The notes below the pieces were generated by a model. The model saw nothing but the letters and a program-made list of their open reading frames with translations. It had not been told where the DNA came from and made no database searches. A stretch of DNA of 64,000 nt from Butyriboletus loyo (taxonomy: Eukaryota > Basidiomycota > Agaricomycetes > Boletales > Boletaceae), in the NCBI GenBank assembly GCA_038093515.1, contig JBBPSI010000050.1, positions 62,001 to 126,000 of the forward strand. The letters run 5' to 3'. The position numbers and the translations under genes were made by a program. Shown one piece after another: positions 49,349 through 60,908 of the stretch. Positions within the stretch are counted from its first letter, which is position 1, and every line of letters starts with the position of its first letter.

Positions 49349-51263
49349 CTAACGATTTAAACCAAATGAAATCATGCGCACCATTACATAAACCCCCACG
49401 ACGGAGGGTTCAGAGGGATTATTCTCTTGTTGCACCTAGTAGGACGTGAGCTGTCACGACAAGGTCCACACCACGAGAAAAAACACACATGGTCTGCTGT
49501 CCCTGGATCCGCCGCACTTTCACTTTGTCCGCTGTGTGAAGCATCTTGGTTGGGACGGTTGGGAACAGCGGCCTTGCGACGCGATTTACGCTTTGACTGT
49601 GACATGTGATAAGTCCCTGCATACAGATCCGAAGAACAACCAACCTTTGGCCTTGTGGGGTTTGTTGCAACCGAACGCTAAGACGATATGTGAGACACAC
49701 CGCATCTGAAATGGGCAACACTTACTTTATCAGGTCGAGCTGCGGCCATCCTGGAAGGTCCTTCATTGGTGACATCCACCGATGAGCGAGGAGGTGATCG
49801 ACCATCCGCAGGCTGGCGTGATTTTCCGGGGTGTTGGTCAAGGTGATGTGAAGTGGCATCTTGGTGGGTCTTCCTCCGTAGCAACCATTTCAATATCGAG
49901 CGACCATGGCGTGACCCAACAGTGTCGAGATTTCGCTCCACACGTGTCAGTACCTCATCCTCCCGGGGATGGGCAGAAGGGGACGGTGGCTGCAGCGGAG
50001 TCAACACACGGACAAAAGACGAATGAGTGGTGACGAACCTCGTCAAAGTCGAATTGAGGACCTGGCGTGCTTGATGGCACCTCAACCTATAGCATCGTGA
50101 ACACTCACTTCGAGGTTACAACGAATGAAATCATACATCAAGGACATCACGATCTTGCTATTATATGTACACGATGTAGTCAGCGCAACTGTTTTGGTGA
50201 TGGAATGACAAACTCGTACCGAATTTGGGTTAGGCGGTTGATTGTCATGGGCACCCGATGTCGAAGGTTGCTTGTCTTGCTCACCAGTAGATGCCTAACA
50301 TATTCTGTCAACATGGGAGCTTGTCCAACATGACAGGAGTAGAAAGGCACCAGTACTTACATGGAAAGGTCCATACAAGCTTGGCAGAATGTTGCTGAGA
50401 TCATGCATCACAATTTTCCCGTCAACTCGTCCAGTCGCGAGATAGCGGCTGTCTGGGGAGATGGCAATGGACCGTAATATTTTACTGTCCTCAATGACAG
50501 GGCTGATCTGAGTCAGTGTTGATGTATCGAGGAACAAAATTGAATGCTGTATGAATGCAGCAATGAATTTGCCATTTGCGGCTAGAGCAAGAGAGAAGAT
50601 GTTGCCCTGGTCATCATGGAGAATAGGCGATTCAGCGACTTGGGACCCAGTGGAGGTGTCGAAAGACCTGATTTTGTAGTCACAGGATGTGGCAAGAATC
50701 TGTTGATCATCAGCTGACCACGCGAGCGGAGTGGTCACCCCCCCAGATGTCTCAGTCTGGATGATGAGGAGCTGCTCGCCATTGTGACTGTTGAAAATGC
50801 GGATGGAGTTGTTATATGTAGCAGTGGCGATGTGGTCGCCATTCCGAGAGAATTTGATTCCGGTGACCAGGTCGTCGTGTTTGAGTGGGCCAACAAGTCT
50901 CTGCCCACTTGTGAGACTCCAAATGCTTGCTTCCCTCAGGTTTGTAGTCCCAGTGGCAAACCTGGCCGAGTCTGGGGAGACGTCGACCGCGAACATGTCA
51001 TTGCTGTCCTCCACGTCCACGACTTTTTCGTGCAGCTCCGCATCCCACACACTTGCACCCTCCTCAGTGCCGCACACGATCCATTTGTGATCTTTTGACA
51101 CAGAAATCGCACGCAGCTTCCTTCCCGTTTGCTGTCCGACCTCTTGGCCGTCTGCAAGTCGCCATCGTCGAATCCCACCATCACCTCCGCCTAAAACATG
51201 CTTTCCGTCGGGGTGGAACGCAACTGCGTATACATAACCATCGTGGCCGGTGTCAAGTACCAT
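49349..51263 (-). CDS. WD40 repeat protein, copy E
   Basis: The propeller exon runs from ATG 51263 to 50361 (301 codons), then tail exons with the family borders to TAG at 49349. The ATG stands where copies B-D have the splice acceptor. The remnant of the old first exon (ATGTCGTCGACG...) is still visible upstream but is followed by in-frame stops. Seven blades: YVYAVAFHPDG, LRAISVSKDH, MFAVDVSPDS, VTGIKFSRNG, TTPLAWSADD, IFSLALAANG, LRSIAISPDS. The tail contains GRSILKWLLRRK and SKRKSRRKAAVP. All tail exons checked are in frame. Confidence 0.82.
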
Positions 51264-51390
51264 CGTTTGGTCTTACTGAATTGTCAGCATATACTCATGC
51301 ACTCCTTGAAGCTGCCACGCACCGGTATTCGTCGACGACATTCCCACCGATGGCAATTGTTGGTGTCGAAATGTCAAGCAGCAACGCGTT

Positions 51391-51480
51391 TCGGTTTACT
51401 CGTGGTGCGCAGTTGCTGTATAAACACGTTTCCTTATTCTCAATATGGTCTCTTTACCCAGGTGCCTTGTGCCTTGCGCG
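51391..51480 (-). promoter_or_regulatory. Shared WD40 promoter block, copy E
   Basis: Minus-strand order: GGCACCTGGGTAAAGAGACC, ATATTGAGAATAAGG, GTTTATACAGCAACT, CGCACCACGAGTAAACCG. Closest to copy G. Confidence 0.6.
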
Positions 51481-51977
51481 CTTTCTTACTCGATCCCAGT
51501 TGGGTGACCTCGTGAGGTAAACAAACAACATCGGCGAAACTTGCCTTCATTGCCAAGGGCAGTCTGCGATTGCTCGTCATATCTCGGCTGCAGGACTTGG
51601 TTTACAGAGTGTACAGTTCGTTCCCGAAATTCTCCAGAGCCAGAGGACGCACAAAAGAAATGACAGGAAATGTGCATCGACTCTGCCTATCGTCCACAGT
51701 CTAACAAGAACGCTGCCGCCGCGCCTACGCCGAGTCTTTATACTTTGTAAATCTGGGTTTCAAGTCCAGACAAAATTACCCCTAGGATACAGCCGGTACC
51801 CTGATCGGTGCCCGGCCAATTGAATTCAGGCCCGGCTCGAGGGTAAGCACAAGTGGATCCCTGATCGGACTACAACCGGACGTGATCACTGGCCTCGATG
51901 ATATGGGCTCTATAGATATAAATTGAAACCCTACAATATCAGACATCCACTGTATATCGACAACGTCCACTCCCGTC
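51481..51977. other. Intergenic
   Basis: 51600-51660 shares the upstream tract seen at 46455 and 59480. 51780-51970 resembles the 3' flank of the P450 loci at 36720-36845 and 63770-63900 (ACCTACGATATCAGACATC-like words). Confidence 0.45.
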
Positions 51978-53540
51978 CTAGCGAGTCCACTTTCTGAACA
52001 TCACTTTAGCCATGGAGTCGGGTGTGATCGCAGACCTGATGTGCATGCTCCGTGGACGAGTTGTATTCTCCTCTACCTTGGTAGCGTACGTCGTAACGAT
52101 ACAACACCGCCTCGAGCCCAGTTGCGGCATATAATCAACCAGGACTCGCGAAGAAGAAAATCAGTACAGGTGTGAATGGCGATTGGCCCTGACAGACGAG
52201 TGCACCACGCGCGTCGACCGTGTCCTTTCGCGGAAAGTGACAACAAATTGATGCTTCGTGCCGTCCTCATCGTCTTCATCCATGTTTGCAAACCAGACTG
52301 GATCAAACACCTCTGGGTTTTCGTACAATGTGTCATCGTAATGCAACGTTGAGGCCTGTAATCACCCTAGTGTCTTTCGGGATCAATGTCCCGTCGGAGA
52401 ACGTGACGGCCTTTTTAGCCTCGCGTATCGAGCCCACTAGAGTATAGATTTAGACATGTATTGACAGCGTGATGTGCAGAAAAGAGGGGGGGGGGAAAGT
52501 GACTGACGAATGCTGATGCTGATGCTTTCCATGTGTATGCTCCCCTTGAGGAAACTGTCGACTGTGCGCATCTTGCCCACGGACGTTTTCGGCCATCCCT
52601 CTTTCTCGACGATAACATCCACTTCTTTGCGGAGGGGCTGCACATAGTGAGCGTTCACCGCTAGGTTGTAGAACACATTTGTGAAGACCTAAAGTGCGAG
52701 CATGACCAAACGACCAAGACAGGGCCACAAAGTCACACGTACGTTGGATGATGTCTGTAACGCAATGGATGAAGTGAACGTCGCACACCAGGCACGCAAC
52801 GTGAATGCTATTAGCACGCGGTTCGTCAAGGTCTCAATCGTGGTGTTTGGGCCCTTTTCGTCCGTCGCCTATAGGCTGTGGTAGGAATTCGTTCCACAAA
52901 GAGAAAAAAACAGGGTGGACATAGTGCCGCCCCCACATAAGGCTGACGCGGGTTCTCAGCCCAGTCCTTCCCGTACTCGTTCAGGTATTTTCGTCGCTCC
53001 TCAATGATTGGACAAAGATGCCCCCACACCCCGCCTAGTGACGTTTGTGACAAAACGGGCAGCTAGACTATCAAGAATCTGAGGACAGTTCCGTGGACAG
53101 CCACTCATCAACGACGTACGGTTTCAGAGATTTCGGGAAAAGCCCGATGACAACACTGTGTGTGGCAGCATCAATAGTATACTGGGTATCGAGAGCCAAG
53201 AAATCTGGATTGCGACCTACAATGAAGGCTCGAAAACGCAAGCAGGAAAGAAAGGGAATCATACAGAGCGGAATGATCTGTTGCTAACCCTGCATATGAT
53301 CTGTTGAACAGTCCTCAACACTGCCATCCAATATGAGTGACTTGTTACTTCCGATAACAGGAAACATGTTACCATTGTTTTTGAGGTCAAAACTTCGTCG
53401 AAAGCCTTGATAATCTCGTCCCGCAACTCGGAATTGACATCCCAATATTACGAGTGAGTTGTGGGCGTATCACTCTGACGTGGTAAGGATTGTTCAGAAC
53501 GTCAGACCCCATCGCGAATTCGAACATTATGTCCTGTCTA
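51978..53540 (-). pseudogene. Cytochrome P450 pseudogene, minus strand
   Basis: Pieces of exons 4-11 of the intact P450 appear in order. They include NPYHVRVIRPQLTRN, RNPDFLALDTQYTIDAA, IIEERRKYLNEYGKDW, a degraded I-helix region, VDVIVEKEGWPKTSVGKM, ESI-like RSxHMES and ALHYDDTLYENPEVF, with C-terminal RPRSMHIRS to TAG at 51978. The anchor exons are missing, several frame changes occur, and the FGHGRHAC loop is not readable in frame. Upstream it abuts module X copy 2. Confidence 0.85.
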
Positions 53541-53554
53541 TAATATATACCACC

Positions 53555-55760
53555 AATTCTTTTGCCGACCAGCTTGGATATTCGTACGTTGAGAATCGAT
53601 CCAGGTAGGAAAACATAGACAGAGAGGGAATCCTACTGAGCCTGGTCAATGAAAGATAGAGCCAAAGAACCTGAAAGAAGTTGCCTACCACGATTCATAT
53701 ATGCTCGACGCTCTATCCATTCTTGCCCAACAAACGATGACAGCGCCACCCTCCGTTCTATGTTCTGTCTTTTTCGTGGATGAATCGACACGCACGACCA
53801 CGACGTGTAGATCGCGTCAATACATGGACCAGGGGGACAATGGGGGACATAAACTCAACTTACGAGGGCTTCAGATTAGATGGTTGCCCCTTCCCACTGA
53901 TCAGAGAGCAAGCCGCGTCGTCTTGTGGACTGCGTGTGCCCCGACTGAACCTAGAGTTATCGTGAAGTAAAAAGGGAGTGAGCACCAATGATCATTGATT
54001 CGAAAAACCTGGCAAGGAGCACCAATGTGAATGCAAGGTCATTCATCATGCCGGGATTCGAGAAGACGAAGGACATTGAATCCACATTTGCACACTGCTG
54101 GATACGTTCAACTTTGGGGAGCTCGTTGACCTCGCCCAAATGCTAAAGGGTGGAAGTTGGAGGCATCGATGTCGCAAGTGATTTTCAATCGCCGCTGCTA
54201 GCAGTGGGCCCCATCATGATCATGAACGGAAGGAACGCTTCAGTGACCTCTCGGATAATCGTACCTCAGTCCAGTGAGTTCGACGTTTACAATCTCTTGA
54301 CTGTACCCGCGGCTGGTTGTTTCGTCTACTGGCATTCTTTGCCACGTCAGGCGGCTCGCTGGGCTTCCTTGTTCAACGCATGTCGTCGGCGTCTTCACCC
54401 TCACCCTCTGCACCGGCTCGCGACCCTCTGGCCTGGGTTCAAGTCGCAATCATTTAACATCTTGTCACTATGACTGGCAACATTCATTCTGTGACAGTGG
54501 TTGCGGAACAAAGGGGATGATGAGACAGACGGTTTATTGTGATGGAATCGCGAATTCACACACCTCTTTTCGCACTCTGTTGGGTTGGAGCTTGTACTTG
54601 TGCACTGACCGTGCTCTGCTTGGCTTGGAGCTTTCAGTCATAAAACAATGAAGATCGCATTCTAGGAAAGATCTTCGATAGCATGCCCAGATATCCACAA
54701 CTCATCCGAAGACATAGCTACGGGACTCGGGGCCGCGTGGTCGCAGTTCAGCGATCAACGTGCGTGGGCATGACTCAGATGGTTCCAGTTCAGTTTAGCA
54801 ACCATCCTGCGTGCCTCGCGGCACCTCGGCGTGCTCTTATCGCGAAACGTGCGTACGAGATGGTTGTTCCCCAGCATACGACGCAAATGGTTAGTGAAGG
54901 ATGCCCGGGGGAACGTGTATGGTGATATGGCATGGTGCTATGGTCACGATGGGCATGCCACATGGAGATATTCACGCCGCCCAGCCAATTGGCAAAAGCT
55001 CTGTGGCCTTCCCGTCATTCTATGGTGCCATCTTGTAGAGCTAATTTGTAGGTGCCGGCCCAGGCTGGGGCATATGGATACCACCTCTCGGTCGAACTAC
55101 CTGGGGAAGCACTCCCAATACTGCCGCGAGCGTGTATGGTGGTTTCGTGTGTGGTCCGAACTAGGAGCCCCTCCGCACCCATACTCTTCTAACATTCCTG
55201 CATCAAATTCCTACATCCGGGTTGATCTCCATCGACACCGCGCCAATCCAATCCTCCTCTCCTTCGCTAGCGTGTTGTCATCCTCTGCACCCCATTCGAT
55301 ATCCTTTGCACCCCTCTGTTCACCCAGGAAGTCGTGTCTCGCTCATATCCTCCCTCAACCCCGCCCCCGACACTATCTCCCCAAACGCCCTGGGCTGGCC
55401 TGTCGCTGCAGCCGCACCTGATCTCAGCGCGGTGGGTGGGCACGGATCCTTCTTCACTTTTACCCTCTGCGTCTTTATTCTCGTGGCTCAACACCGCACT
55501 TGCAATGTGTATATTCTCGCTGTGATGGCGCTCCCCAGTCACTCATTTAATAATTCTGATTTCCTTATTTTCTCCCGGCATTGCCTTGCGCCACCTTTTC
55601 ATATCCTCATCCAGTTGTATCGCTTGCTTCTTCCTTTCACTCACTTATTTTTATGATGTCCTTAGCTTGCATCATGTCCCTGGCGCTGGCATCGGTTTCG
55701 GGTCACCCTCTTATTCGTTTGCTTCGATCATCAGAAGTGTGATGGGGAACCCGCCTCAAC
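53555..55760 (+). repeat. Module X copy 2
   Basis: Second copy of the 46735-48920 unit. Its final segment is better preserved: from about 55050 the frame reads GAGPGWGIWIPPLGRTTWGS, NTAASVYGG, then FVCGPN and TAG at about 55167, as expected for the C-terminus of a Gly/Pro-rich protein. Upstream parts are broken, as in copy 1, and the Met/Gly stretch is shortened. Confidence 0.6.
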
Positions 55761-57307
55761 CATCAGCACCATCACCTGGCACGAAAAACGACCTGTCGAT
55801 CATGTAAACTCTTCCGTCATGGAAGTCGACTCAGAATGAAGCGCAGAGAAAGTCAGTCAAACTACGGAGAAGATGTACATACTACTCCAGGCAGATCACC
55901 ATCTCGATTTTCTTCATCGCTTCTTAGAGATAGGTTCATTTCGATCTAGCCAAGCAGGGCAAATGCAAATGTCGGGGAACATGGCCACAAGCGACGACGG
56001 AACAGAAACACCGTGCAAGCGCAGTTGGTAAACCGAGCTAGGTGAGTGACGTACATCTGTGCGGTCTCGTACGGTGACCGTTACTTGGGCATCTTGGCCA
56101 GATCGCTGAGCAAGGATTCTGGCACTTCGGGGGGGACACACCGCAGTCTCGACCGAACCTGTCGCCGAGCCTCACACCCATTACAAGGACGACGAAATGC
56201 ATCAACGATGCCAAGCCACCATTGACAAACTACCTCGAGATGCGTCGGCGTGGGTAGAGTGATGAACGGTTTTGGAAGTCGCGAGGCGAACAGACGTCCA
56301 GCAAATCGTTTTGTCGCTGGGTTACCTAGACTGGAGTGGACGCTGGCGAGCAGAAATATGTTTGGGTTCGGAGAGATGGCCTAATACGTTTCGTCCGGGT
56401 TCTTTGTGCACTGGAGAATGTGATGCCCGACGCCCGACACAAGTCCATCCATGGTGCGTGGGAGGTATCCCGAGGAACCTAGTGTCTATAGAGTACACTT
56501 TGACTCTGTAGACGTCGACAGACAAGGAATGAAAACTGTTCTTGAAATACGCACCTCTGCTGCCTCCGGACAGTGATATTGAATAAGACGGGCTGTTTCC
56601 CGATGCATTCTCGAGAGTTCACACTAATGATGGCGTCCGACGAGGGCGAGCTGGCACGAGCCCCCCCGAAGTTTGACCTCTTTAGCGCATCGCTTCACTC
56701 GTGAAACGAGGCAAAGGTTTCCTCGCAGCGCGATGCCCGTGTCGCTGGGGAGCCTCTCGAGTAGATGATTGGCAACAAATGTGTCGAGGAACATATACGT
56801 CGGCGAGTCGTCTGAACTTGGTTAGACTCTGGATATGTATGTCGTGTGCGATGGATCGGGGAGAGTCGAACCTGGCGTGACGAACCAGAGATTATAAGAC
56901 GCTAACGTCCTTGCCAAAAGTCGGTTGTAGTAGCTCGGACATCCTAATGCACAACCTCATACATCGTTTGGTTTGATATAGCTCTAATCGATCAAACACT
57001 GTCCTTCAACCCCAACCTCCGTGTCTAGGTTTCATCAATGACCATCGATCATGGACGCGCTCATCGGGATTCATACTGATGCCTGAAAGATGACACAGAC
57101 TCAAGGAAACACACGATCGATGCCCACATACTTGTGACTTGGAGAGTATCTACATGTATTGCATGCAGTCACCTGGACCATTCCGTCCCATCGTGTGTAC
57201 CTGAGCGAATACACAACATCTATTTGGGTAAGCTGATCGAAATAGTAGGTAACCGGATCGAAATGGTAGCGTTGCCCGATCCTTCTTGTTGCTGACCCAT
57301 TGTGAGC
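55761..57307. other. Unrecognised region and copy F 3' flank
   Basis: 55830-56110 is related to 59745-60010 (shared GAGAAGATGTACATACxAxx, CATTTCGATCxAGCCAAGCA-like words). Both read on the minus strand as a possible broken gene with a hydrophobic start in the second copy (MVSPFRPSLAAVLVMLGL). 56120-57000 shows nothing I recognise. 57050-57300 is the WD40 3' flank. Confidence 0.4.
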
Positions 57308-59300
57308 CTAACGATGTAAGCTAATGGAAATCACGCGTACCGTTACATGGACCCTCTCGGTTGAGAGAGGAGATGGATCCTGTGGTTGTTGCGCCTAGTA
57401 GGGCGTGAGCTGTCATGACGAGATCCACATTACGAGAAAAGACACACGGGGTCTACTGTTCCAGGATCCGTCGCACTATGGGAAGTATGTTGGATTGGAC
57501 GGTTGGAAACAGCGGCCTTGCGACGCGATTTACGCTGTGACATGTGATGAGTCCCTGCATACAGATCCGAAGAACAACCGACCTTTGGCCTTGTGGGGTT
57601 TGTTGCGACCGATCGCTACGATGTATGTGAGACACACCGCATCCGAAATGAGCAAACACTTACTTTATCAGGTCGACCTGCGGCCATCCTGGAAGGTCCT
57701 TCATTGGTGACATCCACCGATGAACGGGAAGGTGATCGACGATCCGCAGGCTGGCGCGATTTTCCGGACCGTCGGTCAGGCTGATGTGCAGTGACATCCT
57801 GGTGACCCTTCCTCTGTAGCAACCATCTGAATATCGAGCGGCCATGGCGTGACCCGACAGTGTCGAGATTTCGCTCTGCACGTGTCGGTACCTCATCCTC
57901 CTGGGGATGGGTAGAACAAGCCGGGGACGGTGGCTGCAGCGGAGTCAATACACAGACAAAAGACGAATGAGTGGTGACGAACCTCGTCAAAGTCAAATTG
58001 AGGACCTGGCGTGCTTGACGGTACCTCAACCTATACCATTGTGAACACTCGCTCGGAGGTTAAAACAATCAAACTCATACATCGAGGACATCAGGATTTT
58101 TCTGTTGTATGTACACGATGAGGCCCTCGCAACTGTTTTTGTGATGGAATGACAAACTCATACCGAATTTAAGTCAGGTGGTTGATCGCCACGGGCACCC
58201 GAGATTGAAGGTTGCTTGTCTTGCTCGGCAGTAGATGCCTAACATATACTTTGTCAACATGGAGACTTATCCGACATGCCAGGACTAGTACTTACATGGA
58301 AAGGTCCATTCAAGTCTGGCAGAATGTTGCTGAGATCATGTATGACAATTTTCCCGTCGCGTCGTCCAATCGCGAGATAACAGTGGCTGCCTGGAGAGAG
58401 GGCAATGGACCAGAACTCGCCACTGACCTCGATGACAGGCTCCATCCGAGTCAGTGTTGATGTGTCCAGAAAGATGATTGAATACTCTCCGAATGTAGCA
58501 ATGAATTTACCATTCGTGGCCAGAGCGAGAGAGCGGACGTCCCTGTTGCCATCATGGAGAATGGGCGATTCAGCGAGTTGGGACCCAGTGGAGGTGTCGA
58601 ATGATCTGATTTTGTTGTCATCGGACACAGCAAACAGTTGCTGATCATCGGCTGACCATGCGAGCGGAGTGCCCAAATTCCTGGGTGCCTGAGTCTGGAT
58701 GATGAGGAGCTCGTCGCCGTTGTGACTGTCGAAGATGCGGATGGAGCTCCCAGCAGTGGCAGTGGCAAGATGGTCGCCACTCCGCGAGAATTTGATTCCA
58801 ATGACTATACCGTCGTGTTTGAGCGGGCCAACGAGTCTCTGCCCTGTGGCGATGCCCCAAATGCTTGCACTCTTTCCACCCTCTCCGCCAGACCCAGTCC
58901 CGGTGGCCAACCTGCTCGAATCCGGGGTGACGTCGACCGCGAACATGTAGTTGCATCTGCTGCCCTCCACGTCGACGACCTTTTCATGCAGCTCTGCATC
59001 CCATACACTGGCTCCCTCCCGTCGAGTCCCGCACACGATCCATTTGTGATTCCCTGACGCAGAAATCGCATACAACTTCATTCCCGTTTGCTGTCCGACC
59101 TCTTGGCCGTCCGCAAGTCGCCATCGTCGAATCCCACCCTCACCTCCACCTAAAACATGCTTTCCATCAGGGTGGAACGCAACTGCGTATACATAGCCAT
59201 CGTGGCCGGTGTCAAGTACCATCGTTTGGTCTTGCTGAATTGTCAACATATACTCATGCACTCCATGAAGCTGCCACGCACCAGTATTCGTCGACGACAT
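57308..59300 (-). CDS. WD40 repeat protein, copy F
   Basis: The propeller exon can start at ATG 59300 (MSSTNTGAWQLHGVHEYMLT) and run without a break to 58296 (335 codons). The 63 nt that are an intron in B-D are open here because TAG has become TGG and TAA has become CAA. A second ATG at 59222 matches the E/G start. Tail exons follow to TAG at 57308. Blades: YVYAVAFHPDG, LYAISASGNH, MFAVDVTPDS, VIGIKFSRSG, GTPLAWSADD, VRSLALATNG, FWSIALSPGS. Blades 2 and 3 hold small insertions (RRE; GSGGEGGK). The tail has GRSIFRWLLQRKG and QRKSRRKAA. No lesion is found. Confidence 0.82.
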
Positions 59301-59354
59301 CTCACCGATGGCAGACAAACGTCCGTGTCGAAATGTCAAGGAGCAAAGTCTTTC

Positions 59355-59444
59355 GATTCCTCGTGGTGCGCAAAGTTGCTGTGTAAACACGTTTCCTTAT
59401 TTAAATATGGGCTCTTTGCGCAGGTGCCTCGTGTTTTTGGTGCT
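59355..59444 (-). promoter_or_regulatory. Shared WD40 promoter block, copy F
   Basis: Minus-strand CACCAAAAACACGAGGCACC, GTTTACACAGCAACTT and CGCACCACGAGG. The TATA-like word is altered (GTTTACAC), so expression may differ from D, E and G. Confidence 0.55.
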
Positions 59445-60908
59445 GTCCCACTCGCAACCACGCACAAAATGCGGCTCGTTCTCGAAATTCTGTTGGGCCA
59501 CAGGACGTACAAAATCTGAAACTTGGTTTCAAACGGTTAATAATGCACCGTGTCGTGCCTTGTTCTCTCCTTTCTATTATTATTCCTATTTTATATTTTC
59601 AACTTGCACCACGACCCTGGCACATTCGCATCGTTTTGGGAATCTCTTGTCGATCACCATAGGTGCGATGGGGAGCCTGCCTGAGCTGGTACCACCATCT
59701 ACTTGGTACGAGGAACGACTTATTTAGGCCAATAACTCACCCCGTCGTTGAGGTTGATCCAAGGTGAAGCCTAGAAAAAGCGAATCAAAATTACAGGAGA
59801 AGATGTACATACCATGTCGGGCACGCCCGGCGGTCTGCGAACCACCGTCGAGATTTTCCTTGACCAAGTCAGAGCAATCACTCGGATGATAAAAGGTTCG
59901 TTTCAATCAAGCCAAGCATCACGAGGACGGCGGCGAGGGACGGACGGAACGGGGACACCATGCAAGCGCGACCGGTAAATCGAAGTTAATCAGTGGCGTA
60001 CATCGGTTCAGTTTCGTGCGCGAACCTGGCATCGACGATCAATAACGACTTTGAGCATCGTTGAGCGAGGATGATGGCACGTCAAGGAGGTACATCGCGA
60101 CTTCGATGTTGCCGAAGCTGTCCCCGATCCCTCTGCTCCACCACGGTCCCGTTGATGGGTGGTGATGATCTCTCGTCTGAAAGGTTTGCGCCGACAGCCG
60201 GGCTGCTTACAAACAGTCGGTTGCTGGAATGCAGATACCAACGAACTGCGCGCCGCTCGCGAAGTGGTCGGTTTGGCGATATATCGCCCCTCGAGGGGTA
60301 CTGGTGGGCATCCTCACAGGATTACTAGTAGAGGCGCCACATCATCAGACCCACCCTCCCATTCGCGTCGAACCTCATCCAAGTGATAGAACTTGCAGGG
60401 CAACACCAAGTCTCCGAACGCGACCTGAATCGGAGACGAGATCGTGCACATGCAATAGGGTGCCTGGAAGACATGGTAGGACCAAAAAAAGGTGGATGGG
60501 AGGGGATGTTGGAGAAGAAACGTGCGCGAGGAAAGACCTATTGTCCGTGGGTATGAAGGGAACGAGTCGATGTTGCTTAGCGGTGGGGACAGTTTGTTTC
60601 CTACCTCCGTGTATGTATAAACTCCATCGGTGACCATTCGGTGAACATCCTGACAAGCTCAATCATGAACGGGTTTATCAGCGTTCATTCTGATGCCCAC
60701 GAGGTGACATTGAAGTCAAAAGCACTGCACGTTCGATGTCCATAGGCTTACCATCCAGAGTAGTATACACGTGTGTCGTACTGGGTTACCTTGGAGATAT
60801 CAATGCGCCTCATCGTGTGCACCTGAGCGAATACACAACATCCATGAGGGTAATCTGAGCGAAATGGTAGCATGACCTGATCCTTGCTGATGCTGATCTA
60901 CTATAAGT
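59445..60908. other. Region between WD40 copies F and G
   Basis: It includes the second copy of the 55830-56110 tract (59745-60010) and the inverted partner of the 2209-2380 remnant (about 60300-60450, minus-strand IQVAFGDLVLPCKFYHLDEV, then EVRREWEGG). 60640-60905 is the WD40 3' flank. No intact gene is recognised. Confidence 0.45.
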
